Source: Motacilla alba alba (lineage: Eukaryota; Chordata; Aves; Passeriformes; Motacillidae). Taken from it: 64,000 nt of DNA. A program made the translations under genes and the position numbers. Positions within the stretch are counted from its first letter, which is position 1. Every line of letters starts with the position of its first letter. The notes under the pieces were generated by a model, which had not been told where the DNA came from, did no database searches, and saw only the letters and a program-made list of their open reading frames with translations. The DNA lies in NCBI RefSeq assembly GCF_015832195.1, contig NC_052028.1, positions 973,501-1,037,500 of the forward strand. The letters are read 5' to 3'. Below, one piece after another: positions 27,372-39,031 of this stretch.

Positions 27372-28350
27372 GACCATCACATGCAAATGTATGTATGTAT
27401 TGGAATATTCAAAATGGCTTAAACGGTAATGAGAGACTGTATGATTTGTCAAAGGATAAACAGAAAAGTGATGAGAAAAACACCACTGGGTGGTAGGGAG
27501 CTAGCTCGGAGGCCCTTCCAAAACGTTGAGGTAGATTTTACTGAACTTCTCCCAGTCCAAAGGTTTAAGTATTTACTACTGGTAATAGATCATTGAACCC
27601 ATTGAGTCAAAGCGTTTCCAACTACAAGGGCTACGGCAGAAGTAGTTAGTAAGACTCTACTTGAGCAAATAATACTGAGGTATCGAATTGTGAATACTAT
27701 TGATTCAGATAGGGGGCCACACTTCAACAAAGCGTGCCGAAGAAGTTCTACACCAGGTGGCTAAAGCATTGGAAATCAGGTGGAAACTCCACATCCCATG
27801 GAGACCCCAAAGCTCTGGGAGAGTAGAAAGAATGAACCAAACTCTAAAAGAAACACTCACAACTAGACTAACTATTAGAAGAAACTAAGATGAACTGGTT
27901 AAAGTGTCTCCCATTAGCATTAATGAGGATAAGAACAAAACCAAGAACTGACATAGGTGTTTCCCCCTACAAAACAATGTTTGGATTACCATTCCCAGCC
28001 ACCTCAGATTGTGTAGGGACTTATGAGGAAGGAGAACAGAGCACAAAGAAGATTGTACAGATTGTAACAAACACCCTAGAAGAATTAAGGAAAAACGGAT
28101 ACCTTCCCCAAAGCACACCAACTGACTTTAAAATTCATTAGTTCCAGCCGGGGGATTGGGTTTTAATAAAGGTGTGGAAAGAACAACCATTAGCTCCAAA
28201 GTGGGAGGGTCCCTTCCAGGTCTTCTTAACCACAGAAACTGCAGTAAGGACACAAGAGAGAAGATGAACTCATGTCACCAGAGTTAAAGGTCTGGTACCA
28301 GCCCCTACGAAATGGGCAGTGATCAATGCAACAGACAAAAAACTAACCTA
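27372..28350 (+). pseudogene. Class I integrase, remainder
   Basis: Resumes with the Cys pair CMICQRINRKV of the zinc domain. The core has VEVDFTELLP, then DSDRGPHF, and SSGRVERMNQTLKETL with the catalytic Glu. The C-terminal domain has LQPGDWVLIKVW and WEGPFQVFLTT. There are several stops and at least two frameshifts. Confidence 0.8.
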
Positions 28351-28369
28351 AGCTCCAGGAAAAATAGAG

Positions 28370-28640
28370 TAAAAAGGAGGCAGAATTTTTAACCGTTTAT
28401 AAAATGTCAAAGTTAAAAGTTATTTGTGAGTTGAGATGTCATTTATAAATTGTTATTTAAATATTTATTAGAAACCATTGTAAAATTTCTGGTATTTCTC
28501 ATTACAGATCAAAAAAACCAAGATCTTGAAGAATAGAGTATTCCCCCACTCACTTAGCAATCAGGCTCTAAAAAAAGAAACATACAAGTCAATACAAGAA
28601 GGGAAGTGAGTCACTGCAAAGCAAAGTAACCAGTAGTCCG
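28370..28640 (+). other. Non-coding junction between class I and class II sequence
   Basis: AT-rich and without coding resemblance. The right end of the class I provirus must lie here, but no LTR, polypurine tract or duplication could be placed. Confidence 0.5.
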
Positions 28641-28649
28641 TCCCCCCCC

Positions 28650-29095
28650 TCTTCCTGCCAAAAGGCCAGGTCATTGCTCAGGCCATTCCATTGCCACAGC
28701 AGCTGTTCAATGACCTGGATCTTTCAGTTTATTATACCAAGGTGGTAGGAGAGGACAAGCTCCTCATTTGGTGTGGCCTTAAGAAAGGGGGGCACTCAAT
28801 CCAGCTCCAAGGGATGATGGACATGGGGGGAGGTGATGGTCATTCCTCCGCACAAATGGCCATCACAATGGGAGCTGCAAGATGTGGCGAGTAAGGTACA
28901 AGGTGTAGGGGGGATGCAATTGGCAAAACAATCAAAGAGGATTGTTCAAATTGAGGGACCCAATGGGCAATTGGCTGCTGTACGCCCATTTGTTTTGAAT
29001 TCAAAGTTCACTCTGTGGGGGAGAGATGCCATGTCCCAGTGGGGAGTCAGGCTCAAAGTCCCAAAGACTCCCAGGTTTTTTAGGTGTGGTCACTG
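28650..29095 (+). pseudogene. Class II protease region of outer ERV
   Basis: KGQVIAQAIPLPQ resembles the dUTPase end, followed by the protease. The catalytic triplet reads DMG instead of DTG, and a frameshift follows at once. IPPHKWPSQWELQ then GRDAMSQWGVRL is the usual betaretroviral protease end. Confidence 0.7.
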
Positions 29096-30235
29096 AAGAA
29101 GAGCACCCTACCCAGAGATTTAATTGGCTCACAGAAACACCTGTCTGGGTAGAGCAGTGCCTGCTAAGTAAACAAAAATTAAGTGCGTTCACTCAGCTAG
29201 TGGAGGAACAATTGGCCAAAGGTAACATCATTGAGACAACAGCCCTTGGAACTCCTCAGTGTTTGTCATCAAGAAGCCAGGGAAGGAGAAGTGGCATCTC
29301 CTCCACGATCTGAGAAAAATAAATGAAGTCATCGAGGACATGGGGTCTCTCTAACCAGGGATGCCATCCCCTTCAATGCTCCCCCAAAATTGGCAATTGG
29401 CTGTAATTGATATTAAGGATTGCTTTTTTCAAATTCCCCTATACCTGGCTGATGCCCCATATTTCGTGTTCTCAGTTCCCTCCATCAACCAAGAAGCTCC
29501 CATGAAGCCCTACCATTGGCATGTTCTTCCACAAGGAATGAAAAACTCCCCCCCCATCTGCCAGTGGTACATCACCAAAATCCTGTCCCCAGTGCATGCC
29601 AGAGTGGGAGTGCATCATCTGTCATATGGATGATGTACTGATGTGTGCCGCCCAACGACAATGTACTTACCAGGGTTCTTGATTGATGCTATTATTGCTT
29701 TCTCAGTGGCAGGATTTGAGTTGCAGCAAGAAAAGGTGCGGAGGCTGTCGCCTTGGAGGTATCTAGGCCTTGAGATCTCCAACCAGACAATAACACCTCA
29801 GAGGTTGGTGATCAATGATAAGCCCAAAACCTTAACAGATCTTCACCAAATGTGTGAGTCCTTGAACTGGGTCAGGCCCTGGCTGGGGCTCACCATGGGG
29901 TATTTATCTCTTCCTTTCATCTTATTAGAAGGGAGGGAGGAGATGGATGCCCCAAGGGCTTTGACTCAGGAAGCAAAGGCTGCATTGGACAAGGTCAAGC
30001 TGGCACTGTCAAACCAGCAGGCCCACCACTGCCAGCCAGAGCTTCTATTTAACATCATAATCTTGGAGAAACTGCCACACCTGTATGGGCTGATATTTCA
30101 GTGGGACAAAAGTCAGAGGGACCCCCTCTTAATCATAGACTGGGTGTTCCTTGGCCACCAACTGTCCAAGAGTATTACACGGCCACAGGAGCTGGTGGCC
30201 CAGCTAATCAGCAAGCCCAGGGCGTGCATGTAATT
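29096..30235 (+). pseudogene. Class II reverse transcriptase of outer ERV
   Basis: [40 protein letters not shown] and HWHVLPQGMKNSP are in betaretroviral order. The catalytic box reads HMDD (29623-29634), with His for the usual Tyr. A 196-codon open stretch (29643-30233) is the thumb and connection domain (YLGLEIS, LTDLHQMCESLNWVRP). Several frameshifts and a stop precede it. Confidence 0.85.
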
Positions 30236-30479
30236 GTTGGCAGGGTGTGATTTTGCGTGCATTCATGTACCCATGAAGCTGTCCACTGGGAAGTTAACCA
30301 ATGAGATCCTGGAGTAACTATTAAGAGAAAATGAAAATCTGCAATTTGATCTAGATAGTTACCCCAGAAAATTGTCAATCCACCATCCGGGCCACAAATT
30401 ATTTAACATCTAATTTAATCTGGTCCCAAAAGACAAACAAAGTCATAAGCCTCTCAAGGCCCTGACAGTTTTCAGGGAG

Positions 30480-31215
30480 TTCTCACAAGTCTGTAATGAC
30501 TTGGAAGGACCCTCAAACTCAGCGGTGGGAAGCCAATGTTAAGATCGCTGAGGGCTCCCCTCAAGTAGCTGAGTTGGACGCAGTCGTCAGGACCTTTGAA
30601 AGGTTTTCAGAACCAATCAACATTGTCACCGATTCGGCATACATGGCAGGGGTAGTATCTAGGGCAGAACATGCAGTACTGAAAGAGGTCTCTAACCCAG
30701 TGGTTTACAGGTTGCTCTCAAAACTCGTACATCTGGTTTCCCACCAATATTGTTGTGGGTTTTTTGGGTAGTTAGGACTTGGTGGAGATTTTGACTCTAT
30801 TTTAGAAGGTTGGTTTATTATATTATGATATGTATTATATTAAAAAAGACTATACTTAACTATACTACAAAGAACAGAGAGAAAGATTTATCAGAAGGCG
30901 AGACAGGAATAGAAAGGAATGAATAACAAAGTTTTGTGAATCTTCGAGAGTCCGAGAGCTGCTGTTTCCTCGATTGGCTACTAAGTAGAAATATCTTACA
31001 TTGACTAATCAAGAAAGCACTTGCTGCATTCCACAGTAGCAGATAACAAATTGTTTATACTTGAAGCTGAGGCCCTCTCAGCTTCTCAGGAGAAGAAAAT
31101 CCTAGCAAAGGGATTTTCATAAAATACCATATTTACACACCAAGAGCAACCATTCTACATAATGCACGTAAGATTGCACACAGACCTGCCTGGATTCATC
31201 GCAGAAGGGAACCAG
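30480..31215 (+). pseudogene. Class II RNase H, split by an LTR
   Basis: EGSPQVAELDAVVRTFERF and INIVTDSAYMAGVV give the Glu and Asp catalytic region. Coding sequence stops at 30750, where another LTR enters, and resumes at about 31130 with the end of RNase H (GFIAEGNQRADALA). Confidence 0.82.
30751..31128 (+). mobile_element. Short solo LTR inside class II RNase H
   Basis: Starts TGTTGTGGGTTTTTTGGG and ends about AAAATACC(A), 378 bp, AT-rich. ATAT lies on both sides (30747-30750, 31129-31132), a likely 4-bp duplication. It belongs to a different family from the other LTRs here. Confidence 0.65.
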
Positions 31216-32000
31216 AGAGCTGATGCCCTGGCTGCTCTGCTGCAGCTGGATGGCCAAGGAAACATCTTCCATCAGGCCAAACTTAGCCATCAGCAATTCC
31301 ACCAGAACGTGCCTGGTCTGATCTGCCAGTTCCATCTTAGGTGTGACTAGACCAGAGCAATCATGGCCACATGCCCAAACTGCCAGGAGTCCTCACTACC
31401 ATCCATGGGGGCAGGGGTGAACCCCAGAGAACTCCAAAGCTGTCAGGTGTGGCAGGCAGATATCACCCACATTCCCCAATTTGGAAGGCTCAAATATGTG
31501 CCTGTGTCAATGGATACCTTCTCCAGTGCAGTCTATGCCTCTGCCTACATGGAGGAGAAGGCCAGTGATGCGCAAAAATACCTGGTGCAAGCCTTCTCCA
31601 CCCTGGGGATCCCTAAGGTGATAAAGACCGACAATGGCCCATACCTCCAAGACACTCAGTAATTTCCTGCAGGAATGGGGGGTTGAACATCGGATGGGGA
31701 TTCCATGCTCCTCCATTGGCCAAGCAATAATAGGAAGAACGCATCAGACCCTGAAGAAGACATTGGAACATCAAAGGGATGACAGTAAGACCATTTCCCC
31801 ACATGTCAGGCTCTCAAAAGCGCTGTTCACCATCAATTTTCTGAACTGCTCTTTTGAGAACCTGAACGCGCCAGTATTGAGACACTTCCATCAGAACAAG
31901 ATGTTAAGAGTTTAAAGAGCATCTGCCAGTCCTGGTGAGGGACCCAGAGACATGTCAAACTCAGGGGCCTTTCAAGCTGGTGACCTGGGGGCGTGGATAT
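31216..32000 (+). pseudogene. Class II integrase of outer ERV
   Basis: Zinc domain H-H pair in FHQAKLSHQQFHQN and C-C pair in CPNCQ, then the core WQADITHIPQFGRLKYVPVS and IKTDNGP with the first two catalytic Asp. A stop follows shortly after. GRTHQTLKKTLEHQ in another frame carries the end of the core. Confidence 0.85.
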
Positions 32001-32139
32001 GCTTGAGTGGATCCCATGCAAGTAGGTCAAGCCCCATATTCCACCAAGGGGCAGAGACAAAAACACAACCACCCCACCCCCAAAATGACCCACACACATA
32101 TCTGTGGCATACAACAGGAAAAGACACAAGAAAGAGGAG

Positions 32140-33048
32140 GAACCATGAACTTTGTGTTTTCCTTATGTCAGAATTATTGTTTGAAGACTTATGTTCAGTT
32201 TTCTCGTATGTTGTTTCTCTTTCTTCAAGAGATATCCATACCAGTCACGAAGATGTGGAGATACATGTGGCTCCTGGTGCTGATAAGCCAGTCCCCTGAG
32301 GCATGGATCATCCCGCAGCCAAAGTAAAATGTGTGGGTCACCCTTGCCCATGCACTTCAACAAGACCATCTATGCTTGTCTATGGCTGCTGCAGATGACC
32401 TGATGTCAACCTGCCTGGTGGGGATTCCCTCTTCTTTTGATCAATACACAGCCCGTCTCAAATCCATCACTTCAGAAGTTAATAAAAACCCTCCCCTCAT
32501 TTTCAAACATTATGTTCCCATTACAAACCCCTTACTTTTATGGTGTAAATGGATCTCTGAGTTGCCTGAGTTAGAAAAACACCCCACTGTGTTTGAACCC
32601 CTTGGTTTGTCCATTGCACCCCCTTGCGTTCAGTTTATTTTTAAGCCTCTCTACTCCCCTGAATCTTATATTCCTGTTAAAGTCCCCAAAACAAGAATTT
32701 CAGGCAGCCAAATGGTGTAAAACCATCACCCACTTAAACATCCCATCGAGCGAGGACCAACAACCGCTCAAGCTGCCAAAGAGTACCTTTCTGATTTGTG
32801 AGGAAGGGGCTTGGGCTTGTCTTTTAGGAGGCCCGTGTACCATTGGACAGCTGTCTCTGTTTTCACCAAACTGAACCCAAATTTTGAATTGGCAGTCCAA
32901 ATCTAACAATTCCAAAAACGTAGTATCAAAGAATGTGACGAACACTGTGACTCTGAAATTGTACATTGGTGTCTTCCAAAAAGAGCTGCCGTCTCTGCTT
33001 TTTTACTGTAGGTGGCGACAGCGAAAGCCCTAAGTGAATAAGTCAACC
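32140..33048 (+). pseudogene. Env surface-unit remnant of outer ERV
   Basis: A hydrophobic leader (MWRYMWLLVLI) is followed after one stop by 129 open codons (32331-32720) with Cys residues and no close match that I can name. Its position after integrase and before the transmembrane unit supports env. It is broken by several stops and then by an LTR. Confidence 0.6.
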
Positions 33049-33552
33049 TGTGGGGGGGTGAGAAAAGAGAATGTGGAATGCCATGGGAAAGCAGCCTTGT
33101 TTAAAGTCAAGGAGAAATGCATGCCTTTTATTGAAATGCAAAAATAGCTTGTACCCACTGTATCTCCTATTAGTTACTTCTGTGAGAACTCACATTCCAC
33201 CCCCCCTCTCCCCTCCGTGCTGTTGCTTCTCAATTGAGCCTTTGTTTGTATTTAACCCCTCCCTTTACTGCTGTGCAGGAAAAAGCTGTAATTTTCCCTA
33301 AATAAGTAGCACTCGTCTGGTGCCCTCCAGCTGGTTATCACCCTGTACCGCTTTGTTCCTCTGATTTACTGTCCGTTCCTCCGTCTATCCTCCTGTTTTC
33401 CCACTACCTATGGACCTTGCAATAAAATCAGTTGGAATTATCCAGGACTGAGTGACCCTCCTTCTCTCCCAGTGAAGAGAAACACCTAGCCGGAGGTCGA
33501 GCAGGTGGCTTTGGACCTCCGGCAGCAACCTAGAGTGCTGGGTAGCAAAACA
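33049..33552 (+). mobile_element. LTR inside the env region
   Basis: Starts TGTGGGGGGGTGAG and ends AGCAAAACA, about 504 bp, with a poly(A) signal AATAAA at 33421-33426 and a pyrimidine-rich middle. No target duplication was found, so the borders are provisional. Confidence 0.6.
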
Positions 33553-33990
33553 GGTGAATTTAACATCAGCTGCTCTTAGCGAGCTCCTTGAAGATGAGGA
33601 AGCGACTAGGTGGGCCACTCTGCAAAATCAGGCAGCCATAGACTTCCTCCTTTTGGTGCACGGGCCCAGCTGCGAGGAATTTGAAGGATTCTGCTGTTTC
33701 AATCTATCAGACAGGAACTGAAATATCCCCGCCTCCATCAGCAAGATGAAGGATATGGTCCATTCAATCAAAGAAGAGAGTGGGGAGTGATTCCAAAACA
33801 TGTTCATGAACTGGGTGGATGTCTTCAATTATCAAATACATTTTATGGGTTGTTTTAGTTTCTTCTTTCTACTGTTATAAGCATCACTAAAAGAGTTCTA
33901 TTGAAGAAAACAGTTCAGCAGAGGTCCTCCCAACCACAACCGTGGTGGAAAGAGACACAGGTCTGAAATCTATCACTTCCCCACTCTTCC
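33553..33990 (+). pseudogene. Env transmembrane-unit remnant
   Basis: LQNQAAIDFLLLVHG then CEEFEGFCC, the heptad region and CX6CC motif of a retroviral transmembrane protein, followed by a hydrophobic stretch (HFMGCFSFFFLLL). Stops interrupt it at two points. The fusion peptide region was probably lost at the LTR insertion. Confidence 0.75.
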
Positions 33991-34010
33991 CCCCTCTCAA
34001 AAAACTAAAC

Positions 34011-34022
34011 AAAAAAGGGGGA
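34011..34022 (+). other. Polypurine tract
   Basis: AAAAAAGGGGGA just before the 3' LTR, the plus-strand primer site of the outer provirus. Confidence 0.7.
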
Positions 34023-34024
34023 TA

Positions 34025-34714
34025 TGTGGTGGTGCATTTTAGTCGTAACACTTAGTTTGGTTGTTGTTGTCTTTTATTCAGTTTGTTTTATTTAGTTCAA
34101 TCTTACCTACCCCCCTGCAGTCAGTTTAGTCCATTGTTGTTTCCTCCCCTTTCCCTGTATGTCAGTTCAAGTGCCTACCCCTTATTCCCGATCCTTCCAT
34201 GCCTGTCATTGTAACCCTGCCCCTCTCCCCAGTCAGTTAATCTAAACCCAGCCTCTCCTTCCAGAACCCGCTGTGTCATTTATTGATCCCTAAGTTCCCA
34301 TTGGTTGTGGGAGAGTGCTCTCCTCCCCCCATCCCCTCATTGGTTGTGAGATTATGTATCCCTGCCTTGTACTCCTCCCCAACTCCCCATGATTGGTTAT
34401 GTATTGTATTCTCTCCTAAGACCTTCTCCCTTTATAAGTTGTTCCATAAGTACTGAAGGTGGTTCTTTGTCCTGACCCCCTTTATTCGGAGAACAAACCC
34501 TCTTGGAGACTCACACAAAGGACCCCTGTCACTCCTTTGTCTCAACCCTCGACGCCACTAACCATCCGTCTGGTGTTGGGCTGTGCGCCCCGGCTGCACC
34601 ACTACCCGTGCCGGTTGGTGACCGGGCAGGGAGTGGCCACTCAGTGGCACAGCTCGGGGGGAGAAAGCGAGCTAGCCTGACAGAGGATTCTCCCAGAGAC
34701 CAGACGCTGCGTCA
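34025..34714 (+). repeat. 3' LTR of outer ERV
   Basis: 690 bp, from TGTGGTGGTGCATTTTAG to GCTGCGTCA. It has a TATA-like TTTATAAG near 34433. It is uninterrupted, unlike its 5' partner. Confidence 0.9.
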
Positions 34715-34930
34715 CTTTCAAACACTGGAGGGCACTGGGAGGTCTCCCCACAGCCTTCTCTTCTCCAGGCTGAGCAGATCTGACTCTCTCAGCCTGTCTG
34801 CACAGGAGAGCTGCTCCCATTAGAAACCTAGTGGCCTCCTCTGGACTTGCTGCAACACGGAGTGTCCTGATGTTGGGGACACCAGCACTCTAATACCTGC
34901 TCCAGTTGTGGCCCTGCCCGAGCAGGTTCA
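34715..34930 (-). repeat. CR1 LINE fragment
   Basis: GGTCTCCCCACAGCCTTCTC, then CAGGCTGAGCAGATCTGACTC and CTCAGCCTGTCTGCACAGG are internal CR1 words in reverse orientation. It begins right at the ERV end. Confidence 0.8.
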
Positions 34931-37900
34931 TCCCGCAGGGTCAGGATCTATGTGGGGCCAGTCAGTCCCACCTGCTGTGACTGGGCAGGATTAGTGCTCC
35001 TGCAGGATTACCAGAGTGTTCCCCATGGCTCACAATAGCCTGACCTCATCCCTTGGCCATCTCTGCTGTGTAAAGCCAAGTCCTGCATGGACCACCTCCA
35101 GTCTGGCAAGAGGGTGCCAGTGCCAGCCTCTCCAATCGCCAGGCAGGGGCAGCAGCCGGCCGTGCTAGCACTGCTTGCAGCCTGCTCAAGTCACAGCCGG
35201 TGGAGTGACAGCTTCATTGCCGGCACTGGCAACTCCCAGCTCTTGGCAAGGCAGTGACGGAAGCGCAGACACACTGGGAAGTGGCTCCGGGAGCTCTGCT
35301 GTCCTCCTCCTCCAAGGGAGCAGAGCCGCTGTGCCCTCAGAGCCCCTGGCTGTGACAGGAGCAGCTCATGCAGCAGCCCACAGAGCAACAGGCAAATGCT
35401 TCAGCAGTCTAGAGAGGTGCTAAAAAGAGGAGTAAAAGGAAATTCTGCTCTGAAGGTCACCAAATCCCCCTGTGACTGCTTCTAAGTGAGATGTGACTTG
35501 CAGCGGCCCTGGGCACAGCATGTTGGGGTCTGGTGACTTGGGATGTCAGTGCATGATGCGTGTCCATGTTTCAGGTCCCTCTGAGCCCCCAGCAAAAGCC
35601 GGCACACACCTTCAGCCGGCACTCCTCAAGTGCAACAAGTTCTCCTGCTCTCTGGGCTTCAGGCTGCCCTCAGGTGTTGCTTTCAGTTGCCCCATTTGCA
35701 GTGTCCTGTGCCCCTGCACTCTGCCCCCTCTTCCCACACACACTGATCCCTCAGGAGGGGCCTGCCTTGTGTCCCCTCCACTCCCCAAGCTGAGCTCCAC
35801 AGCCCACAGTGCTGGCAAAGCACCCAGCCATAGCCCTTGGTGGCAGTGGGCTCACAGCCCCAGGAGCCCTGCAAGAGCCCCAAAGCTGCCAGTCGCTTTC
35901 TTCAGGTGAGCCAGAGCATGCTCTGCAGTGGGCAGGATCAGCTCCTGAGCCTGCACTTGCCTGCCGTTGGGCCTTCCTGGGGAAAGGGGAAATCTGGCAG
36001 GGAGGGGACTGCAGGCCGAGGCCGTGTGAACCCTCTTGGACAATGCACAGCAAGGACCAGGCAGCCCCTGCCTGCAGCGTGGCATGGGCACGGCAACACG
36101 GGCACGGCAACACGGGCACGGCAACACGGGCACGGCCCTGTGGCAACCCAAAGAATTTCCTCCCCATGAACTGCTGCCAAACACAAGGCTGCTCTGAAGC
36201 ACTGGAGAGGCTGCTCTTGCAGCGGGGCAGCCCTGGGCAGGTGCAAAGGCAGAGCTCCACAGGGATTAGCAGCAGAGCATTTGTAGGAGCACAGCGGGGC
36301 CGTAACTCCATCCCTACAAAGCCTCCAACCACTGGGGTGCATTTGTCAGTCCCACAGGCATCTCTCTCAGAAGGATGTCACTAGAAATGACAAAAATTGA
36401 AGGAGTTATCCCCAGTTTTTTATGTAAGCAGCACACCAGAGGCATCTGGCAGTGCCAAGGCAGGCCAGGACTGCTGCTAGTGTTTCAAGGCTGGGGGTGG
36501 GGGGGGGGGTGGCTCCACATTAACTCCTCCACCTTCCTTGTTCCCCACGGGCAGGGGTTTGAGAGCAGCTCCTGTGTTCTGGCCTCACATGCACTGAAAT
36601 TATCCTGAGTGATGCTGGCCTGGCTTCAGGTGACCGAGTGTGAAAAGGCTCTTTGAGGCCACTGCCAAAACAGCCACACTGCAGCTGCTTTCCTGCTCGC
36701 TGGGTGGAAGGAAATGGGAAAAACGGATCAAACACAGCATGACATGAGGCAGCACCCTGAGTCAGGCTGAATCACACTGCCCCACACACTGTGTGTGCGG
36801 GAAGGGAGAGCAGCCTTGAGATCCAGGGTTATCCTCCAGACTCACTGAGGGCTGGCTGGGGAGAGGGGCTGCAAAGGACAGGAGCAGTGGGAAGGGGAAG
36901 AGAGCAGAAATAAACCCACTGCAGGGGTGGGCGGAATGGAGGTGTTTGACTCAGGTATTTAATTGCTCCAGTGGTGCAGTGAAGGATCAGTCAGTTGCTT
37001 GGCTAAGTAATCATCTCAGGGGGACCACAGCAGGAGCACGAGGACTTGGGGTGGGCATTCAGCACAGAGCTGGTCACCCCCCAGCATCCTTTCAAACTTC
37101 CCTGGTTTCACCCCCATGATCCCAGTTGGGCTGGCAACAATTATCAGCCTGGAGAGCATCACAACATAAACTGGAAAGTAACCTGAGGCAGCAAGGCATC
37201 AAGAAGGCAGCTGGGAGGCTGCCTGTGTCTGCTAGCAGCTCACCAGACCTTCCTACAGGGCAAGTGGCAGAGCCCTGTCACTCAGCGAGGATGCAGGAGA
37301 GCAGAGGGAGCACAAACCACATCTCACACCTCCACGACTGCAGATGCCTTATCAAGGATCCGAGGTGCCTCCAGGAACCATAATAATGAGGGCAATTAGC
37401 CCAGTACAAATGAAAATTTCCAAGCGTTGCACTCTGCAGATTTTTTTACCCTGATATGAAGCAGCTGAGGTACAAAGCCAGGGGTTTCGAGAAGGCTCTG
37501 AAGGCTGGTCCCAGCCCTGCTGAGGGGACAGGTTGGCTTGAAGATCACCAAGCTGTGCCACGGTGGGAAGGCTGACAGGGTCCAGCCTCGCAGGCAGGAG
37601 AAGGCCCTGGGGAACCCTCTGCTGAGGGGTTGTGCATTGGCACAAGGCTCCCTCTGCTCCTTGCTGGCCTGGGCTGGACCTACTTTCCTTGGCCCATGGA
37701 GGGGTTTTCCAGCACAGCCTGGCACTCTGCTCTGGCCTGGAGCCTCACAGTAGGCTCATCCCCTCTCCCACGTACCCTGCAGCACCCCAGCACAAGCCCC
37801 AGACATCTCCCTGTTCCTGCTTCCCAAACGTTTCCCTTGTCAAGTGGCTTTGGAAGGATCCAGTGCCTCTGCAGCACAAATCTCTCCCTCTCTGCTGGCC

Positions 37901-39031
37901 CTCCTGTCCACCCCGTTCTCTTATTTGCAGAATCACCAAATTCACAGCTGTGGAACTCCAAGTGCTCTGTGCTCTTTCCTCCAAGGCATCACAGGGGTGT
38001 GTCACTGTGTCCCCACACCCTCCCCTCTGAGCTGGCTCCTTGCAGTGCCCATTCCCACTGTCCTCTCACCTGTGCTGGTTTCAGCTGCTCTCTGAGGTTG
38101 TGCAACCACCAAGAACCAGCACTTTCCATTCCCAACGCAGCTCGGAGGATGCAAAACTCCCCAGCCAATGTCTTTGGTTTTGGAGGAAGAGCATAGCTGT
38201 CTGTTCTGGAAACAATAAGAACCACTCCACTGATTCATACCTGCCCTTCCTTTTGTTATTCTTCAGTACTCGTCCTTCCCTTTGGAAACCTCAGAGCCGG
38301 GAGCCTCATCAGCTGCTCTGTGCAAATATACTTTGCTTTGTGCTGGCTGTCTGAATACAGAGCCAGGAGAGAGAGAGGCCAGCAGCTCCTGGTGGATCAG
38401 CTGTTGCCAACACACGTGGCCCAGGTAGAGCCTGTGATTTATTTAATATGTACAGTTACAATAATTCCATTTTGGAATCAGCCTCATGAGACAGGTGTGA
38501 ACAAAAGGGTGACATTTGGAGGAGGAGAATTCCTGATTTGTGCTCAGACAGTAGAAATTCTCCTTCTCTGCTACCTTGGCAATAACACAATGAGGGAGGA
38601 AAACAAAATCATTCACATTCCCAACTCCCTCCTCTTCAATAGCACCAACATATATTTTGAAGAGCCTCAGTGCAGGTTTTTACTGCAGAAAATAAAGAAT
38701 GAATTGTGTCCCCCCTGAACAGCAGCAAGATAAACATCCTGACTGCCTCCAGCCTCAGCTGCTCACTTCCTGCTGAGCCTTCTGGCTTGACCAAGCCACA
38801 GCACAAACACATCTGGCACCAGCCAACCTCTTCATTGCTGAAGGAGGACACATCCAAGACCTCCACATCTTGAATTCCAGGAGCTCCTGCAGTTCCCTGG
38901 ACCGGGATTGCTGGGATGTCCCTTCCCCAAGGCAGCCAAAGGCAGGGCAGGCCAGAGTAGGCACAAGCAGCCAGAGCAGGCATAGAGGCAGCTTTTAACG
39001 CATTCAAATGGTGCTGCAGCCAATTATGGAC
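34931..39031. other. Intergenic stretch, no gene recognised
   Basis: GC-moderate sequence with many short open frames on both strands and no family resemblance. The only clear structure is a short 14-bp tandem repeat near 36086. Confidence 0.6.
36086..36136. repeat. 14-bp tandem repeat
   Basis: The unit GGGCACGGCAACAC is repeated three times and then partly, without changes. Confidence 0.85.

Larger units (their letters stand above)
22637..28600 (+). mobile_element. Class I (gammaretrovirus-like) provirus inside the outer ERV, 3' LTR not seen
   Basis: An LTR-like region starting TGTTATGGATAAG is followed by a proline-type primer site, gag capsid and nucleocapsid remnants, a protease, reverse transcriptase with YVDD, RNase H and an integrase whose C-terminal domain has the LQPGDWVLIK pattern of gammaretroviruses. 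No env and no second LTR could be found before class II sequence resumes. The right border is estimated. Confidence 0.75.
20090..34714 (+). mobile_element. Outer class II (betaretrovirus-like) endogenous provirus, nested and defective
   Basis: Paired LTRs of about 690 bp start TGTGGTGGTG and end in CA. They bracket a lysine-tRNA-type primer site, a gag start, protease, reverse transcriptase, RNase H, integrase, env and a polypurine tract, in retroviral order. Assignment to class II rests on the primer site, the pro and pol family resemblance and the apparent 6-bp duplication. Every coding part carries stops or frameshifts, and most of gag is missing. At least four other LTR elements or proviruses sit inside it, so the body of the original provirus is far shorter than the span. 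Confidence 0.88.
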
